From an uncultured Caproiciproducens sp. (GTDB lineage: Bacteria; Bacillota; Clostridia; Oscillospirales; Acutalibacteraceae): a DNA stretch of 64,000 bases. Shown here one piece after another: positions 47,496-56,080 of this stretch. Where the stretch lies: positions 1,564,661 through 1,628,660 of the forward strand of contig NZ_OY761810.1 in NCBI RefSeq assembly GCF_963664915.1. The letters are read 5' to 3'. Made by a program: the position numbers and the translations under genes. Position 1 is the first letter of the stretch; each line of letters opens with the position of its first letter. The notes under the pieces are model-generated. The model saw only the letters and a program-made list of their open reading frames with translations. It was not told where the DNA came from and made no database searches.

Positions 47496-49427
47496 TTAAA
47501 TGACACCCCCAATTGCAACAATCATCAACACAATCAAGTCTGCCGAAGCGAGAATCAGGGACGGCTTTAAGATCTTTTTTTCTCCGAAAAGATCTTCCAT
47601 GTACCAGTTTGCAAGGTACATCGGTTTTTCCTGACCGAAGGAGTCTGTAAAATGGCGGTCGTCACCGGAATTGGCGCCGCCCATATAAGAGATAACAATC
47701 TTGTTCTTCTTGCCGAATGTAAGCAGACGCACCATGACGGGCAGAATCAGAATCGTGCAGAGCATTAATAACATAATCTTGAGGTCGCTGCTGCTGATGA
47801 CCGCCAAGAGGGTTCCATGGAACATCCCGACAAGGAAGGGCTGAACCAGATAAGTGGACAGCAGCGGAAAAAATATACAAAGGGAAATGACCAGAGACGT
47901 CAGTGTGTAGATGGAAAACCATTCGCTCTTTTTTAAGGTGTCACGCAAACGCTCGGAGCGATGAATAACGGCGACCAGTTTTCCAAGCCACTTGCCCCAG
48001 TAAAACAGGGTGCTGGCACTGCCGAATATCAAGAAGATCACCAACCAGATACTTTTGGAATCGACAAATGCCTTAAGCGCCGCCCATTTTGAAATCAGCA
48101 TGCCGAAGGGTGCCAAAAACATGCCTGAGATTCCCACAATCATGACAAAGGCAAGCTTGGGCAGCTTGACGATCAGACCATGCATGTCTTCAATATTGCG
48201 GCTGCCCGTACTGTTTTCCACCGCGCCCACCGCAAGGAACATGAGCGATTTTGAAACCGCGTGGAAAACCAGCAGCAGAATGCCCGCCCAAACCGCTTCA
48301 TGCAGGCCGACTCCCGCGCACGCGGTAATCAGGCCAAGGTTGGAAATCGTAGAGTAAGCAAGAACTTTCTTGCCGTCGCTTTGCGAGATGGCAAGCAGCG
48401 AGGCTGCAAAAAATGTGAAACCCCCGATTGTCGTAACCATAATCCCCGCTAAATTCCCATTGAGAGCAGGGGAAAGGCGGATTAATAAATAAACGCCGGC
48501 CTTTACCATGGTTGCTGAATGAAGGAGCGCGGAAGTAGGCGTAGGCGCAACCATCGCCCCCAGAAGCCAACCGGAGAAAGGCATCTGCGCGCTTTTGGTC
48601 AGCGCCGCGAAAGCAAGCAGAATCACCGGAATAATCGCAAGTTGTTTTCCCGTACCCAGAATTACCAAATCCTGAATGTTGGCAATATTCAATACGACCG
48701 CACTGTAAATAATCGCGGCTGCGAAACCAAGGCCGCCCAAAAGGTTCATCCAGAGCGCCCGGAAAGAATTTCGAATCGCTTCCTCTGTCTGATTATAACC
48801 GATCAGAAGGAAGGAACAGATGCTGGTGATCTCCCAGAAGAAATAAATCCAGGTGAGATTGCTGGAGAAAACCAATCCGAACATGGCGCCTAAAAACACA
48901 AAAAGCATAGCGAAGAAAAAGGACGACCGGTCTTTATACTCAGGGTGATGTTTTCGGTACTCTTTCATGTATCCGACTGCGTATACGCAGATCAGGCACC
49001 CTACCACGCCGATCACCATGCACATGATAATCGTCAGATTATCAACGGCAATGTGATCCTTTCCTTCCACTGCCCGGCCGGAAAGCTCCATCCAGGCGAT
49101 AGAGATGGTCTGTGCCGCCGAAAGCAGGGCAACATAGTATTTTTTATACCGGAAGGCATAATAAAACACAAGACCCATCAACCCAAATTCGGCCAGAAGG
49201 ATGATTTTGTCGAGTACATAAGTATCTAACAGATACGATTGGTTTTTCCCGCTGTACAAAACGCTTACAGACAGGGACAAAACCACTGTGACAATTAAAA
49301 TAGAACATGCATACACAAAGCAGTCTCGGAGTTTTCCGGGTTTAAGCATGGATAGAATCAGAGCTGCAGCAAACGGAAAAATAATTAGTGTGACAATCAT
49401 TGCTATAAAACCACCATTTCTCCACAT
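47496..49427 (-). CDS. echA: Ech hydrogenase membrane subunit A, NuoL-like ion pump
   Basis: 643 residues (about 634 if the second Met at 49400 is used; no decisive ribosome site). About fifteen membrane helices, antiporter motif LTKSAQMPFSGWLLGAMVAPTPTSALLHS with the conserved Lys and the essential Glu of YFFWEITSICSFLLIG. It translocates H+ or Na+ when the complex makes hydrogen. First gene of echABCDEF-hypAFCDE. Confidence 0.93.
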   Translation of the reverse strand: MWRNGGFIAMIVTLIIFPFAAALILSMLKPGKLRDCFVYACSILIVTVVLSLSVSVLYSGKNQSYLLDTYVLDKIILLAEFGLMGLVFYYAFRYKKYYVALLSAAQTISIAWMELSGRAVEGKDHIAVDNLTIIMCMVIGVVGCLICVYAVGYMKEYRKHHPEYKDRSSFFFAMLFVFLGAMFGLVFSSNLTWIYFFWEITSICSFLLIGYNQTEEAIRNSFRALWMNLLGGLGFAAAIIYSAVVLNIANIQDLVILGTGKQLAIIPVILLAFAALTKSAQMPFSGWLLGAMVAPTPTSALLHSATMVKAGVYLLIRLSPALNGNLAGIMVTTIGGFTFFAASLLAISQSDGKKVLAYSTISNLGLITACAGVGLHEAVWAGILLLVFHAVSKSLMFLAVGAVENSTGSRNIEDMHGLIVKLPKLAFVMIVGISGMFLAPFGMLISKWAALKAFVDSKSIWLVIFLIFGSASTLFYWGKWLGKLVAVIHRSERLRDTLKKSEWFSIYTLTSLVISLCIFFPLLSTYLVQPFLVGMFHGTLLAVISSSDLKIMLLMLCTILILPVMVRLLTFGKKNKIVISYMGGANSGDDRHFTDSFGQEKPMYLANWYMEDLFGEKKILKPSLILASADLIVLMIVAIGGVI

Positions 49428-49513
49428 GATCTTTTCTGTTGCTTACAACCATATTCACAACACTTTTCCCCGAAACATTAAATTAATGTCGGTTTGCAAC
49501 AGAAGCAGTTATA

Positions 49514-49542
49514 ATAATAGTCACATTTTCTCAAATTCGCAA
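49514..49542 (-). promoter_or_regulatory. Candidate promoter of the ech-hyp operon
   Basis: Minus strand TTGCGA-N17-TATTAT, about 85 bases upstream of the echA start. Confidence 0.5.
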
Positions 49543-49720
49543 CGTCAATATTTACTTGTTTTACAAGGAATTTAAAATGTATTTTGGTAAAATTTTAACA
49601 ATATTAATTCAGAGAATTTTAAATAAATTTATATTCTTCAAAATTAACATAATTTTATCATTACAATTTATTTTATAGTGAAAACTGTCTCGGCCTTCTT
49701 CCCGCGGTATTTTTCGAAAT

Positions 49721-49764
49721 CAAAAAACGGTTCACCGACCAAGTTTCATGTTCGATGAGCCGTT
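49721..49764 (-). terminator. Terminator of the radical SAM gene
   Basis: A 13-bp stem with two mismatches (AACGGCTCATCGA pairing with TCGGTGAACCGTT) followed on the minus strand by TTTTTGATTT. Confidence 0.7.
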
Positions 49765-49809
49765 ATGATGTTTATTATGTGCATTCATTATATAAAAAGA
49801 TTCCTGAAG

Positions 49810-51528
49810 TTAAATAAAACTTTTGGCCTCAGAAAGGTCTGTCCGGAATTTGAACAACGGATATTCCCTGGTAATAGGATTCCGGTTCTTGTAATCGGCG
49901 TAGGCCAGACAATGCTCGGAATACAGCAGGGCATAGCCCCGTTTGACTCCCTCGCCGGGCCGGTTTGAATTAATGTCTTCCAGTTCGTGAATTGCTTTGA
50001 TCAGCGCAGGATCGCGGATGCGCAAAACGGAGGGCAGCTTGCCGGATGAATTGGTAGACAGGCGGTCACAGACCATCATATCGCGCAAAACATTAGGATC
50101 AATACCGCTTTGCCCGCTGAAAAATTCAAATACAAGAGCAGTATAATCATCCAGCGGAATTCGGTCCGTCCCTTTTTCAGCGGCGAATTCGCCAAATCGG
50201 AAGAAGAGTTCAAACGGCGTGAAATGCCCCTGCTTCAGCAGGTATTCAAGCGTGCGCCGGAAACGACTGCTGTTGGAAAGACGCTCCAAAGCATCCTCTG
50301 TATGATGCAGCCGGCAAAGCTCTTCATGGGACAGCCAAGGGGTCTCTGTTACCTCATATGGCGGCTGTTCGTCATATTGGCACGGGAATTCCTGGGGACT
50401 CTCCCGCATGGGCGCGCCGTACAGCAGCTTTAAAAAGCCAAGCTGAAGCATGTCGGGCCTGAGGGAATAAGCGATATTAAAACTCTCGGCGAAACTGCTG
50501 AAATCTTCATAGGGGAGACCGGCGATTAAATCGATATGAATATGCATATTCGCGTTGGCAACGACGCGTTGAATATTGTTTTTCAGTCGTGCCACATCGG
50601 TTTTTCGATTAATGGCGGCAAGTGTTTTCGGATTGAAGCTTTGCAGTCCGATTTCAAGCTGCATTGCGCCGACCGGCGCTTCTGCAAGGATGCCCAGCGT
50701 TTCTTCGTCAAGAATATCGCCCGCAATTTCAAAATGAAAACATACTCCGCTTGGAATTGCATTGCCATATTTTTGAATAATGAAACGGTACAGTTCGATG
50801 GCCCGGTTGCGGTTGGCGTTAAAAGTACGGTCTACCAGCTTTACAGTCTGTGTGCCGCTGTTCGCAACCAGCAGCAAATCCTTTTTTGCCCTGTCCAAAT
50901 CAAAAAAGCGTGCGCCGCCGCACCGACCGGAAAGGCAGAATGAACAGGAATATGGGCAGCCACGGCTTGTTTCAAGGTAAACGATGCGACCTTTTAAAGT
51001 GTCAAAATATTTTTGCGTATAAGGGGAGGGTGGATCTTCTTCCGGAGTATAGGGGGGAACGGTTATCACTTGCCCGTTGCTGCGGTAGCATACGCCGGGG
51101 ATATTTTGCACCGTTTCTCTGCAGTGAATTGCATTCAGGAGAAGGGCGAAAGGTTTTTCCCCTTCACCGGAAATTACATACTGCACCAATGGTTCCGCGC
51201 GCAGCAGTTTTTCCGCGCAGTAGCTCACCTCCGGCCCTCCAAAAACGATGATGGTGTCAGGCAGTTGGTTTTTCACAAGCCGCACCAGCTGTTTTACAGC
51301 GTCAATATTCCAAATATAACAGCAAAATCCGATTACCTGCGGATGTTGCACAATGATGCGCTGTGCAACATCTTCTGTTTTCTCATTGATGGTACCTTCA
51401 ATGACTTCAGCGGAAATTCCCTGCCCGCAATAAGTGTCCACTCCCGCCGACAGGCACCATGGCGCAAGCGAGGAATGAATATATTTTGAATTTAATACGC
51501 AGATGACTGCGGTTAATGTTTTTTTCAT
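49810..51528 (-). CDS. B12-binding radical SAM protein (DUF4080 type)
   Basis: About 572 residues from the ATG at 51528. The N-terminal 120 residues have a cobalamin-binding-like fold (LNSKYIHSSLAPWCLSAG, VIGFCCYIWN, IVFGGPEVSY), then the radical SAM cluster CPYSCSFC (C-x3-C-x2-C) in ETSRGCPYSCSFCLSG, and a C-terminal DUF4080 region. The B12 motif DxHxxG is not evident, so cobalamin may not bind. No dedicated substrate is known for this family. Single gene with its own terminator. Confidence 0.85.
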   Translation of the reverse strand: MKKTLTAVICVLNSKYIHSSLAPWCLSAGVDTYCGQGISAEVIEGTINEKTEDVAQRIIVQHPQVIGFCCYIWNIDAVKQLVRLVKNQLPDTIIVFGGPEVSYCAEKLLRAEPLVQYVISGEGEKPFALLLNAIHCRETVQNIPGVCYRSNGQVITVPPYTPEEDPPSPYTQKYFDTLKGRIVYLETSRGCPYSCSFCLSGRCGGARFFDLDRAKKDLLLVANSGTQTVKLVDRTFNANRNRAIELYRFIIQKYGNAIPSGVCFHFEIAGDILDEETLGILAEAPVGAMQLEIGLQSFNPKTLAAINRKTDVARLKNNIQRVVANANMHIHIDLIAGLPYEDFSSFAESFNIAYSLRPDMLQLGFLKLLYGAPMRESPQEFPCQYDEQPPYEVTETPWLSHEELCRLHHTEDALERLSNSSRFRRTLEYLLKQGHFTPFELFFRFGEFAAEKGTDRIPLDDYTALVFEFFSGQSGIDPNVLRDMMVCDRLSTNSSGKLPSVLRIRDPALIKAIHELEDINSNRPGEGVKRGYALLYSEHCLAYADYKNRNPITREYPLFKFRTDLSEAKSFI

Positions 51529-51686
51529 GATTAATGCCCTTCTGTTACGCCCGTTCTGTTTTATCAGGGGAATTATGTTTATTATACCATAGATTTCGTT
51601 CTGCCGACAGGATACCCATGTCACTGTGGTTTTCAATAATAATTAATTCTGTGGATCACGGGTTATTCCTATGTATAGCAGACAGT

Positions 51687-51725
51687 AAAAAGGCTTTGCA
51701 AATGTAAATTCGCAGAGCCTTTTTT
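51687..51725 (-). terminator. Terminator after the desulfoferrodoxin gene
   Basis: Stem AAAAAGGCTTTGC / GCAGAGCCTTTTT (one G-U) with a 12-nt loop, with T-runs on both strands. It lies 35 bases after the minus-strand stop at 51760. Confidence 0.8.
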
Positions 51726-51759
51726 GCATGGGAATTCTTTTTTTACGATTAATTGATTA

Positions 51760-52134
51760 TTAGAATTCCGCTTTCCACAAACCGTGTAGATTGCAGTATT
51801 CGTAAACTGTGCCGGATGAAACTTCGTTAAATTCCGCTTTTGGTTCCATGCCCGGTTTCAAATAGGTGATTTCAACTTTATCGTCGGTAGCAAGAGCAAT
51901 CCACTCAATGTGGTGTTCGGGAAGCATCGGGTGCAGTACCGAACCGACGGATACCTTTATTTTGCCATCTTCCCTGGTGATGACCGGAACATGCTTTTCC
52001 TGTGCGGCATCTGTAGAGTTCGCTTCCAGTTTAGTCATTTCCTGGCCGCAGCAGGTGAGTGTTCCGCCGCCTTTTTTTATAAGGGCCACCATATTTCCAC
52101 ATAATTCACAGCGATAAAAAACAACATTTGACAT
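51760..52134 (-). CDS. dfx: Desulfoferrodoxin (superoxide reductase)
   Basis: 124 residues from the ATG at 52134. The N-terminal desulforedoxin Fe site is Cys9, Cys12, Cys28 and Cys29; the catalytic Fe site is His48, His68, His74, Cys114 and His117 (EKHVPVI, LHPM, EHHIEWI, EYCNLHGLW). Reduces superoxide to hydrogen peroxide with rubredoxin electrons. It is adjacent to the encapsulin operon, a joint oxidative-stress and iron setting. Confidence 0.95.
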   Translation of the reverse strand: MSNVVFYRCELCGNMVALIKKGGGTLTCCGQEMTKLEANSTDAAQEKHVPVITREDGKIKVSVGSVLHPMLPEHHIEWIALATDDKVEITYLKPGMEPKAEFNEVSSGTVYEYCNLHGLWKAEF

Positions 52135-52184
52135 TTTACATTTCTCCTTCATTATTTATAATAATTAATATATAGAGCGTTTGT

Positions 52185-53000
52185 TTATTCAAAGGATACT
52201 ACAGCAGTTTTTTGTTTGATACGGAGCAGCACTGTTTCCAGAACACGGAAACGATGGTTCAGATCTTTTTGTTCCAAATAAGCGGCTGCCAAATCCTGCC
52301 CAATTACCAAATCCATATATCTTGGTTCAGAGCAGACGAAAACTGCTTTTCCCGTACCTAAAACCGGGGTGGCGAAAACATTTCCTTTCAGCAGCTTGCT
52401 GATCCGCTCAATTTCCAACAAGCCGGTTCCGGGCTGAATCCGCTGCAGCTCCATGTAAAGATTCGGACTGACGGCAAGTGCATAAGACCCGTAAATACCG
52501 TTGGCAGTGAACCATTCCAGACCGGAAACAATGTTGGAAAATGCATTTTCGCCGACAGACCAATCTGTTTTTTCAATTTTATGAATTCCTGCCGCCGTCA
52601 GCAAGCCTTCATAGCCATTGGCCTTGCTGCCGAAAAAGAGGAGGTTATCCTCTTTTCTCGCGCAGGTTTCGGCGGAATAAGCCGCCTTTGAAAGATCTGC
52701 CGGATACCCGGTTTTGCCGGCGTTTTCCAAATCCTTCGCTAAAAGGGTAAAATCATCATATACAGTCGGAATTTCAACGTATTTTCTGCCTTTGGTGGTA
52801 ATCAAGCCGTCTGCGGCAACTTCATCAACCAAATCGGAATCGTCAATCTGGATGCTTTCCGCACCAATTCCCAGCGGGCCGTAAACATGTAAAAACCTTC
52901 TTCCCGTCAAGGCACTGCGCGCAGCTCCAACGACTTCAGAATCAATCTTTTCCCATAAACTTGGTGCTATCGGTGAATTTTCTCTTGATAAGTAACTCAT
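52185..53000 (-). CDS. Encapsulin shell protein
   Basis: 271 residues, family 1 encapsulin (linocin M18/HK97 fold): MSYLSRENSPIAPSLWEKID, GRRFLHVYGPLGIG, EIPTVYDDFTLLAKDLE, and the C-terminal FRVLETVLLRI. Shells of this size are usually 24-nm, 60-subunit cages. Its cargo is encoded 26 bases upstream. Iron storage in the lumen is the expected function. Confidence 0.95.
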   Translation of the reverse strand: MSYLSRENSPIAPSLWEKIDSEVVGAARSALTGRRFLHVYGPLGIGAESIQIDDSDLVDEVAADGLITTKGRKYVEIPTVYDDFTLLAKDLENAGKTGYPADLSKAAYSAETCARKEDNLLFFGSKANGYEGLLTAAGIHKIEKTDWSVGENAFSNIVSGLEWFTANGIYGSYALAVSPNLYMELQRIQPGTGLLEIERISKLLKGNVFATPVLGTGKAVFVCSEPRYMDLVIGQDLAAAYLEQKDLNHRFRVLETVLLRIKQKTAVVSFE

Positions 53001-53026
53001 AATGGAAACCTCCTGTCATTCATATG

Positions 53027-53398
53027 TTATTGATTCAGCAGCCCGCCCACGGTCGCTTTTTCGACCGCACCGGCTGCCTGTTCAGCGGGGGGGACTGACA
53101 GCCCCAATCCGTCGAGCATTTCCTTTACCTCAGCTTCTCCGGAAGCAAACCATTCGGCTTCGTTCGGATCAAGTGTTCGAAGCAGGGTCATTAACTCTCC
53201 GACATGCGCTTTTTCTTCATCGCGTATATCGCCAATCACCTCTTTTGCCATCACATCATCCGTAGCCTGTACATGTGCATCATAAAGGTAAATCGCTTCC
53301 AGTTCGCCTGCAATATCAAGCCGGATTGCCTGAACCAGTTCCTCTTTTGTCATTTTTCGTTCAACATTACCCTGAAAAGGGTTTGCAAAAGCTGGCAT
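53027..53398 (-). CDS. Encapsulated ferritin-like protein (EncFtn)
   Basis: 123 residues. Two helices carry the ferroxidase ligands Glu32 (AGELEAIYLYDAH), Glu62 and His65 (DEEKAHVGEL), the same positions as in the Rhodospirillum rubrum EncFtn. A flexible, Ala/Pro-rich linker leads to a C-terminal cargo-loading peptide (ATVGGLLNQ). It oxidises Fe(II) inside the encapsulin shell encoded next. First gene of a two-gene operon that may continue into the desulfoferrodoxin gene. Confidence 0.93.
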   Translation of the reverse strand: MPAFANPFQGNVERKMTKEELVQAIRLDIAGELEAIYLYDAHVQATDDVMAKEVIGDIRDEEKAHVGELMTLLRTLDPNEAEWFASGEAEVKEMLDGLGLSVPPAEQAAGAVEKATVGGLLNQ

Positions 53399-53420
53399 CT
53401 GTTTGACCTCCTAAATATTT

Positions 53421-53439
53421 AATAATAATCGTTATTGTT
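53421..53439. promoter_or_regulatory. Candidate Fur/PerR box of the encapsulin operon
   Basis: AATAATAAT-C-GTTATTGTT, a 9-1-9 inverted repeat with seven of nine pairs matching. This is the size and shape of Fur-family operators. It lies just downstream of the -10 box of the encapsulin-ferritin operon. Confidence 0.55.
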
Positions 53440-53450
53440 TTGCTATTTAT

Positions 53451-53479
53451 AATATACATCAAATAATTTCATAATGCAA
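53451..53479 (-). promoter_or_regulatory. Promoter of the encapsulin operon
   Basis: Minus strand TTGCAT-N17-TATATT, about 50 bases before the ferritin-like gene. AGGAGG (53407-53412) precedes its ATG. Confidence 0.6.
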
Positions 53480-53700
53480 GTACCTGGAGCAAAAAAATAA
53501 TAATTATTTACAGTGCGTGTGGGGAATCGTATAATATCATTATAAATACTCCTGTTCAGGGGTTGGGCATGAAATCGAAAACTGGTTTTCAATTTAAATT
53601 TTTTCTAATGCGCATACCAACATTTCCGTTGTATAATCAAAAGGTATGCTGATGGTGTGATTCTTTCTTCCTATAATATAAATGAAGGATGTGCTTGTAT

Positions 53701-54477
53701 ATGAAATATTATATTGTCGATGCTTTTACACACGAACATTTCAAAGGCAATCCAGCGGGAATTTGTCTGCTTGACGGGTGGATAGAAGATGAAACCATGC
53801 AGAATATTGCATCCGAGAATAATTTGGCCGAAACGGCTTTTTTAGTAAAAGAGAGCAATTATTACTCGCTTCGCTGGTTTACTCCGGAATGTGAAATTGA
53901 TCTTTGCGGTCATGCAACACTCGCAAGTGCGTATGTTCTATTCAATTTGGTAGATAAAACACAGGATGAAGTGATTTTTCATACAAAAAGCGGTGTGCTT
54001 ACCGTACATAAAGATCAAGATAAATTAAAAATGGATTTTCCGTCCAGAAAACCTGTTCTTACCGATATTCCCAAAGGCTTGGAAACCGCGCTCGGTACCG
54101 CAATTCTTGAGACACACCGCTCACGGGATTTACTTGTGCTTATTGAAGAAGAAGAAACCGTAAGAAACTTGAAACCCAATTTTGAACTGCTGAAACAATA
54201 TGAGAACTTTTTCGGAATCGTCGTTACAGCAAAAGGAAGCAGCTGCGATTTTGTATCACGCTATTTTGCACCGAATGCCGGAGTGCCGGAGGATCCTGTT
54301 ACGGGGTCTTCACATCCAACACTTATTCCGTTTTGGAGCGAACGACTCCGTAAAACAGAAATGTTTGCCAAACAGCTTTCGAAACGCGGCGGATGCCTGT
54401 ATTGCAGGGACTGCGGCAAGCGTGTTGAAATCAGCGGTGAGGCAAAATTATATATGTCCGGTGAAATAAAGCTATAG
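53701..54477 (+). CDS. PhzF-family isomerase-like protein
   Basis: About 258 residues from the ATG at 53701 (an in-frame ATG lies 12 bases earlier). FTHEHFKGNPAGICL, NLAETAFLV with the catalytic Glu, CGHATLASAYVLF and PEDPVTGSSHPTLIPFW are the PhzF family motifs. Family members are isomerases or racemases with two symmetric domains. The substrate is unknown. The C-terminal part has a Cys-containing segment (CLYCRDCGKR) not typical of the family. Confidence 0.88.
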   Translation: MKYYIVDAFTHEHFKGNPAGICLLDGWIEDETMQNIASENNLAETAFLVKESNYYSLRWFTPECEIDLCGHATLASAYVLFNLVDKTQDEVIFHTKSGVLTVHKDQDKLKMDFPSRKPVLTDIPKGLETALGTAILETHRSRDLLVLIEEEETVRNLKPNFELLKQYENFFGIVVTAKGSSCDFVSRYFAPNAGVPEDPVTGSSHPTLIPFWSERLRKTEMFAKQLSKRGGCLYCRDCGKRVEISGEAKLYMSGEIKL

Positions 54478-54483
54478 CAATTA

Positions 54484-54512
54484 TTGATTCAAAAGCCAAA
54501 AAAAGCTATAAT
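54484..54512 (+). promoter_or_regulatory. Promoter of yjdF
   Basis: TTGATT-N17-TATAAT, a consensus -10. It places the transcript start at or near the first base of the yjdF aptamer. Confidence 0.7.
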
Positions 54513-54518
54513 AAAATT

Positions 54519-54607
54519 ACAAAGATAAAAACACGGTTCTGGTTGGTAGTCCAGACGCAGCTGATCGGCTGTCAGTAACCTGCCTCCTAAGGTTGTCCGG
54601 TCTTTGT
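54519..54607 (+). promoter_or_regulatory. yjdF riboswitch
   Basis: An outer stem ACAAAGA/TCTTTGT closes the element. Inside are TCTGG-TTGGTAGT-CCAGA and CAGC-TGATCG-GCTG hairpins and the segment CAGTAACCTGCCTCCTAAGG, with a TTTCTTTTAGGAGG ribosome site 20 bases after the closing stem. Position directly before a yjdF gene and overall form fit the yjdF RNA motif, which binds azaaromatic compounds. Control is probably of translation. Confidence 0.75.
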
Positions 54608-54634
54608 TAAGTTTTCTTTTAGGAGGAATTTAAC

Positions 54635-55054
54635 ATGGACACATCAGCAGTGGAAATTACCGTCTTTTTTAAAGATCCGTTTTGGGTCGGCGTGTTTGAA
54701 CGCGAGTGCAAAGGAAAATTGGAGGTCGCTAAAGTAGTATTTGGCGCTGAGCCAAAAGACTATGAGGTTTATGACTATTTCCTGACTAATTGGGATAAGC
54801 TTCGATTTAGCCCCCCTGTTGCCGAACGCAGTCAGACAAACAAAAAGATGAATCCTAAGCGGATGCAAAGAGAAATTCACAGTCAATTGACGCAAATGGG
54901 AATCGGAACAAAGGCACAGCAGGCAATTAAACTGATGCAGGAGCAGAATAAGCTGGAGCGAAAGTCTGAGAACCGACAGAAAGCAGAAGAAGGAAAAGAG
55001 AAAAAGTTTGTATTGCATCAAATTAAAAGAAAAGAAAAACACAGGGGCAGGTGA
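54635..55054 (+). CDS. yjdF: YjdF family protein (DUF2992)
   Basis: 139 residues. The N-terminal SAVEITVFFKDPFWVGVFER and the helical, very basic C-terminal half (NKKMNPKRMQREIHSQL) are typical of YjdF. The molecular function is unknown. YjdF is linked to a riboswitch for toxic azaaromatics, which is present here directly upstream. The last codons form the left arm of the terminator. Confidence 0.92.
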   Translation: MDTSAVEITVFFKDPFWVGVFERECKGKLEVAKVVFGAEPKDYEVYDYFLTNWDKLRFSPPVAERSQTNKKMNPKRMQREIHSQLTQMGIGTKAQQAIKLMQEQNKLERKSENRQKAEEGKEKKFVLHQIKRKEKHRGR

Positions 55055-55075
55055 GAACCTGCCCCTGTGTTTCTT
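55039..55075 (+). terminator. Terminator of yjdF
   Basis: A perfect 14-bp stem (ACACAGGGGCAGGT and its complement) with GAGA loop, followed by TTCTTC; it overlaps the last codons of yjdF. Confidence 0.85.
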
Positions 55076-55111
55076 CAGGAAAGTAATCGACAATTAATAT
55101 TTAATATGGAA

Positions 55112-55140
55112 TTGAAAAATATAAAAAAATACAGTATACT
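55112..55140 (+). promoter_or_regulatory. Promoter of the CheY-CheX operon
   Basis: TTGAAA-N17-TATACT, ending about 80 bases before the predicted start. It shows that the open frame reaching back to 55067 is not the real N-terminus. Confidence 0.65.
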
Positions 55141-55222
55141 CTTTAATATGACATTTTTTGCGACCAATGGGTTCCATTTTATTGAAAATTGTTCTCTAAA
55201 TACTAGAAAAGCTGGGATGAGT

Positions 55223-56080
55223 ATGAAAGAAATTAAAATTGTAGTAGTCGATGATTCCCCTTTTTCTGTTGCAATGCTGACCAACATCCTTACTTCAAAA
55301 GGGTTTAATGTCGTCGGAAGCGCAAATTCCCTGGAAGAAGCTGTGGAAGCAGTCTCCCGTTTGAATCCGGATATTGTTACAATGGATATGACTATGCCGG
55401 GCGCGGATGGAATTGAGTGCACAACAGCCATTCATAAAATCAATCCGAATGTAAAAGTCATCATTGTCAGTTCCATGATGGATGATGAAATCGTGCGAAA
55501 CGCAAAAAAAGTAAAGATATCCGGCTATGTACAAAAGCCCGTGGATGAGGAAGAGCTTTGCTTAATGGTTCAGAGAATCATGTCCGAGGAGGAGCTGTTT
55601 ATACAGCTTGATCATCTGTATTACAATGTCTTTAAGGAAGCGCTGACCGATACATTCAACAGATTCTTCAAATCTGCCCCTGACTTTGGGGAAAAACAAA
55701 CGACAAAAGGGGAGCAGACTTCAAGGGGGATATCGGTTGTGATGGGGATTATAGGAAAGTACGGCGGCAGAATGATTCTTGACATGTCCGATGAAACCGC
55801 CAGAAACATGACCGAATTCCTGCTCAAAAAAGAGGAACTGACAAAAGATCATATTGTAAATGCAATGGGTGAAATATCAAATATCATAGCCGGCAATGCG
55901 TGCTCGCTGATGAATAAAAGCAATTCGCTTTTTGGTCTGCGCGTAGCGCCCCCGACAATTGTGTACGGCGAATCGATTAAAATATCCAAATCGGAACTTG
56001 ATACGGTTTCTTTTGTAAAAGCAGAGACCGATTTTGGAGAAGTTTATTTGAATGTTGGTTTTAATAGGGGCGTGTGTTGA
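55223..56080 (+). CDS. CheY receiver fused to a CheX-like phosphatase domain
   Basis: About 285 residues (start at 55223, or 55217 two codons earlier). Residues 1-120 are a CheY receiver with Asp10/Asp11, phosphoacceptor Asp55 (IVTMDMTMPG), and conserved Ser and Lys (VSSMM, YVQKPV). Residues about 150-285 form a CheX/CheC fold with the active-site motif EISNIIAGNACSLM (ExxN). A receiver fused to its own phosphatase may act as a phosphate sink or a self-limiting switch. Overlaps the separate cheX gene by one base. Confidence 0.85.
   Translation: MKEIKIVVVDDSPFSVAMLTNILTSKGFNVVGSANSLEEAVEAVSRLNPDIVTMDMTMPGADGIECTTAIHKINPNVKVIIVSSMMDDEIVRNAKKVKISGYVQKPVDEEELCLMVQRIMSEEELFIQLDHLYYNVFKEALTDTFNRFFKSAPDFGEKQTTKGEQTSRGISVVMGIIGKYGGRMILDMSDETARNMTEFLLKKEELTKDHIVNAMGEISNIIAGNACSLMNKSNSLFGLRVAPPTIVYGESIKISKSELDTVSFVKAETDFGEVYLNVGFNRGVC

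Larger units (their letters stand above)
49428..49809. other. Intergenic region upstream of echA
   Basis: 382 AT-rich bases. They hold the echA promoter candidate at 49514-49542 and the terminator of the radical SAM gene at 49721-49764; I see no open frame or other structure worth naming. Confidence 0.6.
53399..53700. other. Divergent regulatory region between the encapsulin cargo and PhzF-like genes
   Basis: About 300 AT-rich bases. They hold the encapsulin-operon promoter and Fur/PerR-like box described separately, plus a second AT palindrome (AATAATTATT near 53500). No open frame of note. Confidence 0.5.
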
